34,651 bases of DNA from positions 1-34,651 of the forward strand of contig NZ_JADDJF010000036.1 in assembly GCF_017811755.1 (NCBI RefSeq), written 5' to 3'. A program made the translations under genes and the position numbers. The first letter of the stretch is position 1. Each line of letters begins with the position of its first letter. This document shows positions 27,923 through 34,651 of the stretch, piece by piece. The notes below the pieces were generated by a model, which made no database searches, was not told the DNA's origin, and worked only from the letters and a program-made list of their open reading frames with translations. Source of the stretch: Pararhodobacter sp. SW119 (lineage in GTDB: Bacteria; Pseudomonadota; Alphaproteobacteria; Rhodobacterales; Rhodobacteraceae).

Positions 27923-28185
27923 CCGGCCGGCCGCAGAAACACTCCCTGACGCTGCGCGGGCATCGCACCTCGGTCTCGCTCGAACCCGAATTCTGGGCGG
28001 CTTTCCGCGCGCTGGCCGCGCGGCGGGGCCGGGGGCTCAACGATCTTGCCGCCGAGATCGACGCGGCGCGCGGCGACCAGGGCCTGGCCTCGGCGATCCG
28101 TGTCCACATCCTCGCGGCGCTGCAGGACGATCTGCGCGGTTTGGAACCGACCGATGAGCGCGCAAACCGCCCGGCGGACGCCTGA
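27919..28185 (+). CDS. Ribbon-helix-helix domain protein (RHH_4-like)
   Basis: This 88-residue protein resembles the alphaproteobacterial ribbon-helix-helix family with the opening GRPQKHSLTLRGHRTSVSLEPEFWAAFRALAARRG. The strand-helix-helix fold is suited to DNA binding as a dimer, and a small regulator is the likely role, though no target is known. The start is taken as TTG at 27919, which overlaps the stop of the hydrolase gene (TTGA); no ATG fits the conserved start. A post-stop repeat follows 2 nt after its stop codon. Confidence 0.8.
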   Translation: MTGRPQKHSLTLRGHRTSVSLEPEFWAAFRALAARRGRGLNDLAAEIDAARGDQGLASAIRVHILAALQDDLRGLEPTDERANRPADA

Positions 28186-28187
28186 GC

Positions 28188-28207
28188 AGAAAGTTTCATT
28201 GCGGTTA
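28188..28207 (+). repeat. Copy 3 of the post-stop repeat
   Basis: GAAAGTTTCATTGCGGTTAA begins 2 nt after the stop codon of the RHH gene. It is identical over 20 bases to the minus strand of 15825-15844. A short AATTCT-C-AGAATT palindrome follows it immediately. Confidence 0.75.
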
Positions 28208-28282
28208 ATTCTCAGAATTATCGGTTGAGAAACAATGGCTTGAAAGCCTGCTCACGCGTGTGCACCTGCCGGCTGTCAGCCC

Positions 28283-28810
28283 TCATGCACCCTCGTGTTC
28301 CCGCAGGCCTTTGCGAAAGCGCCGCATGTTCGCCTGGTAACCCAGCGCCGACTCGCGCAGCTTCGCGCGCGCCTCGGCATCCATCTCGCGCACCACGCGA
28401 CCGGGGCTGCCCAGCACCAGGCTGCCCTCCGGGATCTGCTTGCCCTCGGCCACCAGCGCGCCCGCCCCGATCAGGCAGTTCCGCCCGATCCGCGCCCCGT
28501 TGAGCACGATCGCGCCCATGCCGATCAGGCTTTCATCCCCGATCGTGCAGCCATGCAGGATCGCCCCATGCCCGATCGTGCAGTCGCGCCCGATGGTCAG
28601 CGGAAAACCCATGTCGGTGTGCAGCGTGCAGCCATCCTGCACGTTCGACCCCTCGCCCAAGGTGATCCGCTCGTTGTCACCCCTGAGCGTGGCGCCGAAC
28701 CAGACCGAGGCACCTGTCGCCAGCGTGACGCGCCCCAACACGTTCGCCCCGGGCGCGACCCAGCTGTCCTCGGCAATTTCGGGCAGGATATCGTCAAGGG
28801 CGTAGATCAT
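28283..28810 (-). CDS. Gamma-class carbonic anhydrase-like hexapeptide protein
   Basis: This 175-residue left-handed beta-helix protein belongs to the gamma-carbonic anhydrase/YrdA group. Hexapeptide-type repeats run through residues 20-130 ([40 protein letters not shown]). The candidate metal ligands His64 (CTLHTD), His81 and His86 (IGHGAILHG) are present. The loop carrying the proposed proton-shuttle glutamate of archaeal Cam is absent, as in most bacterial members, so activity is uncertain. ATG at 28810 overlaps the guanylate kinase stop by 4 bp. It is the last gene of the yicC-gmk unit. Confidence 0.93.
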   Translation of the reverse strand: MIYALDDILPEIAEDSWVAPGANVLGRVTLATGASVWFGATLRGDNERITLGEGSNVQDGCTLHTDMGFPLTIGRDCTIGHGAILHGCTIGDESLIGMGAIVLNGARIGRNCLIGAGALVAEGKQIPEGSLVLGSPGRVVREMDAEARAKLRESALGYQANMRRFRKGLREHEGA

Positions 28811-29460
28811 GTTCTGGCTCCGCTCTGGCGGGTTTCGAATTCGGCGTTCAGCCCCCTCACGAAGTCGCTGAGTTCCGGCTGCCGGTCGCGGCGCATCCGT
28901 TCGGTGCGCACGATGGTGATCAGCTCCTCGGCGGCGGTGTCGAGATCGCGGTTGATCAGCACGTAGTCGTATTCCGCCCAGTGGCTGATCTCGTCGCGGG
29001 CTCGGGCCATGCGGCCGGTGATCACCGCCTCGCTGTCCTGCGCCCGCTTGCGCAGGCGTTCTTCCAGCGCGGCGATCGATGGCGGCAGGATGAAGATCGA
29101 CACGACATCACGCCCGAGGGTCGAGTTGCGGATCTGCTGCCCGCCCTGCCAGTCGATGTCGAAGAGCGTGTCGCGCCCGGCCTCGACCGCGGCCTCGACC
29201 GGGGTGCGCGGCGAGCCGTAATAATGCCCGAAGACCTGAGCGTGCTCCAGCATCTCGCCCGCCGCCACCATCGCCTCGAACGCGGCATGCGTGGTGAAAT
29301 GATAGTGCTCGCCCGCCACCTCGGCGGAGCGTGGCGGCCGCGTCGTGGCCGAGATCGAGAAGCGCAGCGTCGGGTCCCAGTCGATCAGCCGGCGCGCCAG
29401 CGTCGACTTCCCCGCCCCCGAGGGCGACGACAGGATGATCAGAAGCCCGCGCCGCTGCAT
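28807..29460 (-). CDS. gmk: Guanylate kinase
   Basis: Gmk phosphorylates GMP to GDP with ATP and feeds nucleotide and ppGpp metabolism. The 217-residue protein has the P-loop SPSGAGKS at 12-19 and the GMP-binding segment [43 protein letters not shown] lies near 70-90, and the conserved [12 protein letters not shown] and VSIFILPPS follow. ATG at 29460 lies 3 nt after the YicC-family stop. The stop overlaps the carbonic-anhydrase-like gene. Confidence 0.97.
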   Translation of the reverse strand: MQRRGLLIILSSPSGAGKSTLARRLIDWDPTLRFSISATTRPPRSAEVAGEHYHFTTHAAFEAMVAAGEMLEHAQVFGHYYGSPRTPVEAAVEAGRDTLFDIDWQGGQQIRNSTLGRDVVSIFILPPSIAALEERLRKRAQDSEAVITGRMARARDEISHWAEYDYVLINRDLDTAAEELITIVRTERMRRDRQPELSDFVRGLNAEFETRQSGART

Positions 29461-29463
29461 GGC

Positions 29464-30366
29464 CTACTCCACGTTCTGGACCTGCTCGCGCATCTGGTCG
29501 ATCACCGCCTTGACGTCAAGCCCGATGCGGGTGAGCGGCGCGTGCTGCGACTTCGAGCAGAGCGTGTTGGCCTCGCGGTTGAACTCCTGCATCAGAAAGT
29601 CGAGCTTCCGACCGACAGGGGCTGCGCTTTCCAGATGCGCACGGGCGGCCGCGCAATGCGCGGCGAGCCGGTCCAGTTCTTCCGTCAGGTCACCGCGCAC
29701 GGCGATCAGCGCCAGTTCCTGCTCCAGACGCCCCGGCTCGACACCGGGTGCGGCTTCGCCCAGGCGAAGCAGGGCGGCGCGCAATGCCTCCGCCTGATTG
29801 CCGCGACGGTTCTCGGCCATCCTGCGCGCTTCCATGGTCAACCGCTCGATCGCGTCTACCTGCGCTTGCAGCACGTCACGCAGTGCAGTTCCTTCGTCCG
29901 CGCGGCTTGCTTCGAAGGAAGCGATCAACGGATCAAGCCGGGCAAGAAGTGCGGCAACCAGCGGCGCCGGATCGGTGGCGTCACTGCTGGTATCGAGGAC
30001 ACCGCGCAGCCCCAGAAGCCCCGCTGCCGTCATCGGCGCGAGGAGCAAGCCACGTTCCGAAGCTTGCGCCTCGGCCGCCGTGACCAGCGTGATCGCCGCC
30101 TCGAGCGCGGCCGGATCGAGCCGCGGCCCCCGAGAGCCGCCACCGCGAATGAGTCGCAACGACAGCGTCACGCTGCCGCGCGCGACCGAGTCGGAAAGCC
30201 TGCGACGAAGCGCCGCTTCCAGCCCGTCGAGCCCGTCCGGCAGCCGGAAACGGAGATCCAGACCACGAGCGTTCACCGCGCGCAGCTCCCAAGAAAACTC
30301 GTAACGGTCTGATGTTATTTCAAAACTTCCGGTCTCGGTGGCGAAGCCGGTCATGCTTTTAACCAT
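29464..30366 (-). CDS. YicC-family protein (putative endoribonuclease)
   Basis: This 300-residue protein has the YicC N-terminal start MVKSMTGFATETG and the conserved ELRAVNARGLDLRFRLP. The C-terminal DUF1732 block is GRKLDFLMQEFNREANTLCSKS...VIDQMREQVQNVE. YicC proteins have been reported to be ribonucleases that act on small RNAs in E. coli; function here is inferred by family. The start is taken at ATG 30366 because it gives the family N-terminus; an upstream in-frame start is less likely. It heads the yicC-gmk-gamma-CA unit and is divergent from the PAS protein gene. Confidence 0.95.
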   Translation of the reverse strand: MVKSMTGFATETGSFEITSDRYEFSWELRAVNARGLDLRFRLPDGLDGLEAALRRRLSDSVARGSVTLSLRLIRGGGSRGPRLDPAALEAAITLVTAAEAQASERGLLLAPMTAAGLLGLRGVLDTSSDATDPAPLVAALLARLDPLIASFEASRADEGTALRDVLQAQVDAIERLTMEARRMAENRRGNQAEALRAALLRLGEAAPGVEPGRLEQELALIAVRGDLTEELDRLAAHCAAARAHLESAAPVGRKLDFLMQEFNREANTLCSKSQHAPLTRIGLDVKAVIDQMREQVQNVE

Positions 30367-30518
30367 TTGCCTAAAATGTCCCCCCAATTTGGCGCAATCC
30401 GGTTAGATTAAGATATCGGTAACGGATGTAATTCAAAGGTAAACACCGGATCTGCGCCGATAGCGAGACGCCCCGCAGGGGGCGGGCGTTAGCAGGTCCG
30501 CATTTGGTGGAGCTTTCC

Positions 30519-31172
30519 ATGACCGACGTCACGTCGAACGTCGCCTCCTTCGTGCAGGAGCAGGCCGGCCGCATACTACGCCTGCCGTTTGCCCTGCGCG
30601 CGCCGACACTGGAATACCCCGCGGTCAACACCGTACAAGCCTACTGGGACAGGTTGCGGGTGGGTCGTGCGATGCCGTTCCGCAGCGAGATCGACCCGCG
30701 AGAGATCGATACCGCCCTGGAGTATACCTTCATCGCCGAGATCGTCGCGCCAGGCGTTGCGCGCTTGCGGGTGGCGGGTACGCATCTCAATGACCTGCTG
30801 GGAATGGAGGCGCGCGGGATGCCGCTGAGCGTCTACATGACCGGAGAGTCGCGCGGAGAGCTTGCGACCGCGATCCGGCAGGTCTCGCAGGGTGCGCGCG
30901 CGCAGCTTCCGTTGCGGTCAGACGCCGGCGTCGGCAAGCCGGCGCTGGACGGCTTGCTGGTGCTGATGCCGTTGCGCGACCGGGCAGGGCAGGCCACGCG
31001 TATCCTGGGTATCGTCGAGACGCATGGCCAGATCGGGCGACTGCCCCGGCGGTTTCGACTTGCCGGACCGGTTACTCGGCTGGTCGATTCACCCGCAGAC
31101 GGCGCCACCGACCCTGTGCCGCGGTCTGACGGGCGACCGCAGTTTACCGTTATCCAAGGCGGGCGCGGCTGA
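30519..31172 (+). CDS. PAS-domain protein (PAS_5 family)
   Basis: This 217-residue soluble protein has one PAS_5-type domain spanning about 25-170 (YWDRLRVGRAMPFRSEIDPREIDTALEYTFIAEIVAPGVARLRVAGTHLNDLLGMEARGMPLSVYM). No kinase, HTH or cyclase output domain is present, so it may act through partner proteins, as the single-domain PAS protein MopJ does in Caulobacter. ATG at 30519 is preceded by GGAG. It is monocistronic and converges with the transporter regulator gene. No signal peptide or membrane helix is seen. Confidence 0.85.
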   Translation: MTDVTSNVASFVQEQAGRILRLPFALRAPTLEYPAVNTVQAYWDRLRVGRAMPFRSEIDPREIDTALEYTFIAEIVAPGVARLRVAGTHLNDLLGMEARGMPLSVYMTGESRGELATAIRQVSQGARAQLPLRSDAGVGKPALDGLLVLMPLRDRAGQATRILGIVETHGQIGRLPRRFRLAGPVTRLVDSPADGATDPVPRSDGRPQFTVIQGGRG

Positions 31173-31236
31173 AGGTCTGCTCGACGCCGCCGCAGCGATG
31201 CAATGAAACCGCGCCGGATCGTTGTCGCCGAAGAGA

Positions 31237-31262
31237 AAGGTCTCCCAAGGGGCGGAGACCTT
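31237..31262. terminator. 9-bp hairpin between converging genes
   Basis: AAGGTCTCC (31237-31245) pairs with GGAGACCTT (31254-31262) around an 8-nt loop. On the minus strand TTCTCTTC follows, a weak T-rich tract. It may end transcripts of the HTH-PBP regulator gene (stop 118 nt away) or the PAS gene. Confidence 0.45.
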
Positions 31263-31380
31263 GATTCCCTCTCGAAGTCGGAGAATGTCATCGAAATGCA
31301 CGGTCGGCGAGCGGCCCGCCAAACGTCAGCGGTCGGGCTGTACTTCGACCTAGCATCCAGCCGCGAGCCGGTGCAGGGCG

Positions 31381-32301
31381 TCATCCATTCCAGCGCACTT
31401 TTCCATGATCGGCGAGGTCGTAGCCTCCCAAGTGAAGGGCGCGTCTGGCGAAGGCCTCGCTTCGGGCGAAAGCCAGGAGAGACTGGATCGGCGGCTCGAA
31501 ATAGTCGCGCCGCGTCATCGCCAGATCGAAGCTTTCGTCTGCAAGCAGCGGTAGAAAGCCCATCAGCCCTGCCGCCGCCTTCAGGCCCAGTCCGCAATCG
31601 GCCTCGCCCGTCTCGATCAGTGCGGCCAGGTCGGCATGGGTTTCGGCGGGGCGGTCGACCGTCGTCAGGTCGGCTGCGCTCAGTCCCTCGCGCGCAAGCA
31701 GAACGTCGAGCAGGCGCTGCGATCCGGCCCCCTCGGCGCGCGTCGCGAAACGCATGCCGCGTGTCACGGCATCCCTGAGTCCGGAGATCGCGTGAGGGTT
31801 GCCCGGTGCAAGGATCAAGCCTTGCGTGCGCCGCGCCCAATGGATCAGTACGCAACTTATGCCCGGCAAATGCGCCTGCGCCGCGGCGACGTTCCAGCCT
31901 CCGCCCTCGGGGTCGAGCAGGTGAACGCCCGACATCAGCGCACGGCCCGCCGCCAGGTCCTCCAGTCCTTGGGTCGAGCCGCGTGCCAGCACGGCCAGAC
32001 CGCTGCCGGATTGACGCAGCGCCCATTCCAGAAGCGGATCGTTCGAGCCCGAATAGATCGGCGGCGCAGGCGTGAGGCCCACCTCCGGAACCTCGGTCTG
32101 CGCCTCGAGCCAGGCATCGATCAGCCGGCGGGGGAAGAGCAGCTTTCCGGTGGCGCGGCTGAAAGGGATCGTCTGGCGCGCGACCATCTCGTAGATCGTC
32201 CGCTCCTTGACCCTCAGATAGTCGGCCACCTCACTGGTTGTCATGAGCGGCGACGTACGGCGCGCACTTTCCGGTGAGCCTTCGATGCGCGTTTCCTGCA
32301 T
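31381..32301 (-). CDS. HTH regulator fused to a PBP-like ligand domain, likely tungstate/molybdate sensor
   Basis: This 306-residue protein has an excisionase/MerR-like helix-turn-helix at about 20-68 (MTTSEVADYLRVKERTIYEMVARQTIPFSRATGKLLFPRRLIDAWL). A periplasmic-binding-protein-like domain (PBP_like class, as in some MoeA relatives) covers about 85-295. It has no signal peptide, so it acts in the cytoplasm. It is divergent from a Tup-type transporter operon across 86 bp, which strongly suggests that it senses the transported oxyanion and controls that operon. The ligand is inferred, not shown. ATG at 32301 is the first codon; TSS prediction places it almost leaderless. Confidence 0.88.
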   Translation of the reverse strand: MQETRIEGSPESARRTSPLMTTSEVADYLRVKERTIYEMVARQTIPFSRATGKLLFPRRLIDAWLEAQTEVPEVGLTPAPPIYSGSNDPLLEWALRQSGSGLAVLARGSTQGLEDLAAGRALMSGVHLLDPEGGGWNVAAAQAHLPGISCVLIHWARRTQGLILAPGNPHAISGLRDAVTRGMRFATRAEGAGSQRLLDVLLAREGLSAADLTTVDRPAETHADLAALIETGEADCGLGLKAAAGLMGFLPLLADESFDLAMTRRDYFEPPIQSLLAFARSEAFARRALHLGGYDLADHGKVRWNG

Positions 32302-32317
32302 TACACCACAGTATCCT

Positions 32318-32355
32318 GCAAAATTTACATGTTTGAAACCTAGCGCAATTTTTGC
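32318..32355. promoter_or_regulatory. Candidate operator: split inverted repeat in the Tup divergent region
   Basis: GCAAAATT (32318-32325) and AATTTTTGC (32347-32355) form an imperfect inverted repeat with centres about 30 bp apart, roughly three helical turns. It lies among promoter-like sequences of both the regulator and the transporter, in an A+T-rich patch unlike the rest of the window. Confidence 0.4.
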
Positions 32356-32361
32356 TTTGAT
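32333..32361 (+). promoter_or_regulatory. Possible promoter of the Tup transporter operon
   Basis: TTGAAA (32333-32338) and TTTGAT (32356-32361) are separated by 17 bp. A second possible promoter reads the other way for the regulator: TTTCAA-N17-GATACT on the minus strand. The two overlap, as expected for joint control. Confidence 0.35.
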
Positions 32362-32387
32362 TCTACCAGATTGTGAAGGGATTCTCG

Positions 32388-33083
32388 GTGGACGGACCGT
32401 TTGGAATCGCGCTCCAGCTGATCGCTTCAGGCGATGCGGCGCTGATGCAGATCATCGCGCTTTCGCTACGCGTGTCGCTGACCGCGGTGCTCATCGCCTG
32501 CGTGCTTGGCCTGCCCATGGGCGCGGGGCTGGCGCTGGCGAGGTTTCCGGGACGCGGCGCGGTGATCGTGGTGTTCAACGCGCTGATGGGCCTGCCGCCG
32601 GTGGTCGCCGGCCTTCTCGTCTATCTGATGCTCTCGCGCTCGGGGCCGTTCGGAGCTCTGGCCTTGCTGTTCACCCCAACCGCCATGGTCATCGCCCAGA
32701 CCGTGCTGATCCTTCCCATCGTAGTCTCGCTGACCCGCTCGGTGGTCGAGGATCTCTGGGCAGAGTACCGGGAGCAGTTGCGATCCCTCGGCGCCGGGCG
32801 CTTGCGCGCCGTGCCGACGCTTCTGTGGGACGGCCGCGTGTCGCTTCTCACGGGCGTATTGGCGGGCTTCGGCCGCGCGAGCGCCGAGGTCGGCGCGGTG
32901 CTGATCGTCGGCGGCAACATTGCCGGGCACACGCGCACCATGACGACCGCCATCACCCTTGAGACGGCGCGCGGCAACCTCGGTCTGGCGGTGGCGCTGG
33001 GGATCATTCTGATGACGCTCACTCTTGCACTCAACGCGGCTGCCTGGGGCGCCGGGCAATGGGCGCGGGGGCGGCTGGGATGA
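32388..33083 (+). CDS. tupB: Tungstate-type ABC transporter permease
   Basis: This 231-residue inner-membrane permease has about five to six helices. The segment near the N-terminus (MQIIALSLRVSLTAVLIACVLGLPMGAGLALARFPGRG) and the cytoplasmic EAA-type loop (YREQLRSLGAGRLRAVPTLLWDGRVSLLTGVLAGFGRASAEVGAVLIVGGNI) fit the TupB/WtpB group of oxyanion permeases. GTG at 32388 is preferred because GAAGGGA stands 6 nt upstream; an in-frame GTG at 32373 has no such signal. It is the first gene of a permease-ATPase-binding-protein operon, with its stop overlapping the next start (ATGA). Confidence 0.88.
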   Translation: MDGPFGIALQLIASGDAALMQIIALSLRVSLTAVLIACVLGLPMGAGLALARFPGRGAVIVVFNALMGLPPVVAGLLVYLMLSRSGPFGALALLFTPTAMVIAQTVLILPIVVSLTRSVVEDLWAEYREQLRSLGAGRLRAVPTLLWDGRVSLLTGVLAGFGRASAEVGAVLIVGGNIAGHTRTMTTAITLETARGNLGLAVALGIILMTLTLALNAAAWGAGQWARGRLG

Positions 33084-33823
33084 GGGCCGAGTTGATCTCG
33101 GCGCGTGATATCGCCACCGCGATCCTGCCCTTACGGCTGGAGCACGCAGGCGTGGCCGTCGACGGCAAGCCGCTGCTGGCCGACCTGACGCTCGGCATCG
33201 AGCCTGGTCGCCGGCTGATCGTTATGGGCGCGAACGGTGCCGGCAAGAGCCTGTTCCTGCGCCTCTGCCACGGGCTGATCGAGCCCACTTCCGGCCGCCG
33301 GATCTGGGCTGACGGAACTTTGCGGCCCGATGCACAGGCAATGGTCTTCCAGCGTCCGGTGCTGCTGCGGCGTTCGGTTTCGGCCAACATCGACTACCCG
33401 TTGAAGCTGCGCGGCCTGGCGCGGGCGGAGCGCCACGCCATCGTTGCCCGCACGCTCGACCGGTTCGGGCTGAGCCCGCTTGCCGACCGTCCCGCCCGGC
33501 TGCTGTCCGGAGGCGAGCAGCAGCGACTGGCGCTGGCGCGCGCCTGGGCGATGCGCCCCGAAGTGCTGTTTCTCGACGAACCCACTTCGGCGCTCGACCC
33601 CTCGGCCACGCGGATCATCGAGGAGATGATCGAAATCTTCGCGGCGGATGGCATCACGATCGTCATGACCACGCACAGCATTGGCCAGGCCAGACGGCTG
33701 GCCGAGGATGTGGCCTTCCTGAACCGAGGGCGGCTGATCGAACATGGCCCCGCCGCGCCCTTCTTCGCAGGACCCCAAACGCCCGAGGCCCGCGCCTTCC
33801 TTGCGGGCGATCTGATCTGGTAA
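33080..33823 (+). CDS. tupC: Tungstate-type ABC transporter ATP-binding protein
   Basis: This 247-residue ATPase would power oxyanion import. Walker A is GANGAGKS at about residues 50-57, the signature is LLSGGEQQRLALARA, and Walker B is VLFLDEPTSALD. The H-loop is MTTHS. It lacks the extra regulatory C-terminal domain of ModC, which favours the TupC subgroup. ATG at 33080 overlaps the permease stop by 4 bp. The substrate-binding protein gene follows after 16 bp. Confidence 0.92.
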   Translation: MRAELISARDIATAILPLRLEHAGVAVDGKPLLADLTLGIEPGRRLIVMGANGAGKSLFLRLCHGLIEPTSGRRIWADGTLRPDAQAMVFQRPVLLRRSVSANIDYPLKLRGLARAERHAIVARTLDRFGLSPLADRPARLLSGGEQQRLALARAWAMRPEVLFLDEPTSALDPSATRIIEEMIEIFAADGITIVMTTHSIGQARRLAEDVAFLNRGRLIEHGPAAPFFAGPQTPEARAFLAGDLIW

Positions 33824-33839
33824 CTGACGGGAGAAAGAC

Positions 33840-34651
33840 ATGATCCACCTACGCTACCACCTTATTGGCCTCGTCTCGGGCGTCGCTATCGTGACCGCGC
33901 TGCCCGCCGCCGCGCAGGACTTCATAATCGTTGCCTCAACGACCTCGACCGAGCAATCGGGCCTCTTCGGCTATATCCTGCCGATGTTCGAGGACGAGAC
34001 CGGGATCGAGGTTCGCGTCGTCGCGCAGGGCACCGGTCAGGCGCTGGAAACCGGCCGGCGTGGCGATGCCGATGTCGTCTTCGTCCACGCCCGCGAACTG
34101 GAGGAGCAGTTCGTCGCCAACGGCTACGGGGTCGAGCGCTTCAGCGTGATGTACAACGATTTCGTCCTTGTCGGACCAGGCGATGACCCCGCCGGGATCG
34201 CAGACGCTGGTTGTGCCGCCGGTGCAATGGCGGCGATCGCCGGGGCCGAGGCGCCCTTCGCCTCGCGCGGGGACCACTCCGGCACGCATGTCGCCGAGCG
34301 CAACCTGTGGTCGGCCGCTGGGGTCGACCCTGCGGGCGGCTGGTACCGCGAGACCGGTTCGGGCATGGGGCCGACGTTGAACACGGCAAGCCAGATGAAC
34401 GCCTATGCGCTGACCGACCGCGGCACCTGGCTCAGCTTCGAGAACCGCGGGGAACTTGAGATCCTGTTTGAAGGCGACGAGGTGCTCTTCAACCCCTACG
34501 GCGTGATCCTCGTGAACCCCGAGCGACACCGCCATGTGAGGGCCGAGCAGGGCCAGTCCTTCATCGACTGGCTCACCTCGGGCGTGGGCCAAGAGGCCAT
34601 CGCCAGCTACACCCTCGACGGCAAGCAGCTCTTCTTTCCGAGCGCCGACTG
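33840..34651 (+). CDS. tupA: Tungstate-binding periplasmic protein TupA (reaches window end)
   Basis: This is the high-affinity substrate-binding protein of the Tup importer. The visible 270 codons begin with a signal peptide ending in ALPAAAQ. VASTTSTEQSGLFGYILPMFEDETGIEVRVVAQGTGQALETGRRGDADVVFVH contains the oxyanion-contacting TTST motif. APFASRGDHSGTHVAERNLW is the second anion-binding loop typical of TupA, and TLNTASQMNAYALTDRGTW the third. These favour tungstate (TupA) over ModA or WtpA. The last two bases are TG after PSAD, so a TGA stop may fall immediately outside the window. ATG at 33840 follows GGGAGAAAG. Confidence 0.93.
   Translation, partial: MIHLRYHLIGLVSGVAIVTALPAAAQDFIIVASTTSTEQSGLFGYILPMFEDETGIEVRVVAQGTGQALETGRRGDADVVFVHARELEEQFVANGYGVERFSVMYNDFVLVGPGDDPAGIADAGCAAGAMAAIAGAEAPFASRGDHSGTHVAERNLWSAAGVDPAGGWYRETGSGMGPTLNTASQMNAYALTDRGTWLSFENRGELEILFEGDEVLFNPYGVILVNPERHRHVRAEQGQSFIDWLTSGVGQEAIASYTLDGKQLFFPSAD

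Overview
The window is about two-thirds G+C, densely coded and bacterial. It most likely comes from the chromosome of an alphaproteobacterium of the Rhodobacteraceae/Roseobacteraceae group. The reasons are an RpoHI-type heat-shock sigma factor, a CdnL/CarD regulator, the order Suv3-like helicase - S4 protein - 7Fe ferredoxin - carD, the order rimP-nusA-ylxR-infB behind an attenuator-like leader, and several small families typical of that group (DUF6476, PAS_5, RHH_4). I see no tRNA, rRNA, insertion sequence, phage or CRISPR array.

Layout. 44-2425: a large MscS-type channel. 2601-8235: the minus-strand rimP-nusA-ylxR-infB operon, with a promoter and terminator-bearing leader at the front and a strong terminator at the end. 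8243-10061: prolyl iminopeptidase, divergent from ubiG. 10163-12897: an NAD(P)-dependent reductase and an amidohydrolase. 13016-15793: a two-gene redox module made of a secreted pentaheme c-type cytochrome and a divergent ferric-reductase-like flavocytochrome. The two genes share an FNR-type box, and two near-identical palindromes lie just outside them. 15856-17504: purM-purN. 17601-19694: rpoH and rluD, with rluD start-to-start with a small membrane protein gene. 19999-20377: a gene-free stretch of hairpins and 11-bp repeats. 20378-26610: yebC, carD, fdxA, an S4 RNA-binding protein, a 1035-residue Suv3-like helicase and a TPR protein. 26698-28185: SCP2, lysophospholipase-like hydrolase and RHH genes. 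28283-30366: gamma-carbonic-anhydrase-like protein, gmk and yicC. 30519-31172: a PAS protein. 31381-34651: a tungstate-type (Tup) ABC transporter with a divergent regulator that fuses an HTH to a periplasmic-binding-protein-like domain. The last gene runs to the window edge.

Most genes are core functions: translation, transcription, purine synthesis, rRNA modification and RNA handling. The accessory interest lies in four places. The first is the pentaheme cytochrome/flavocytochrome module, which looks oxygen-regulated and could move electrons across the inner membrane to a periplasmic acceptor. The second is a 20-bp element found just after three unrelated stop codons, each time in the same orientation relative to the gene. 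The third is the structured gene-free stretch around 20.0-20.4 kb. The fourth is an unexplained intrinsic terminator in front of the TPR gene. All functional statements come from reading the sequence and from family knowledge; no database search was run.
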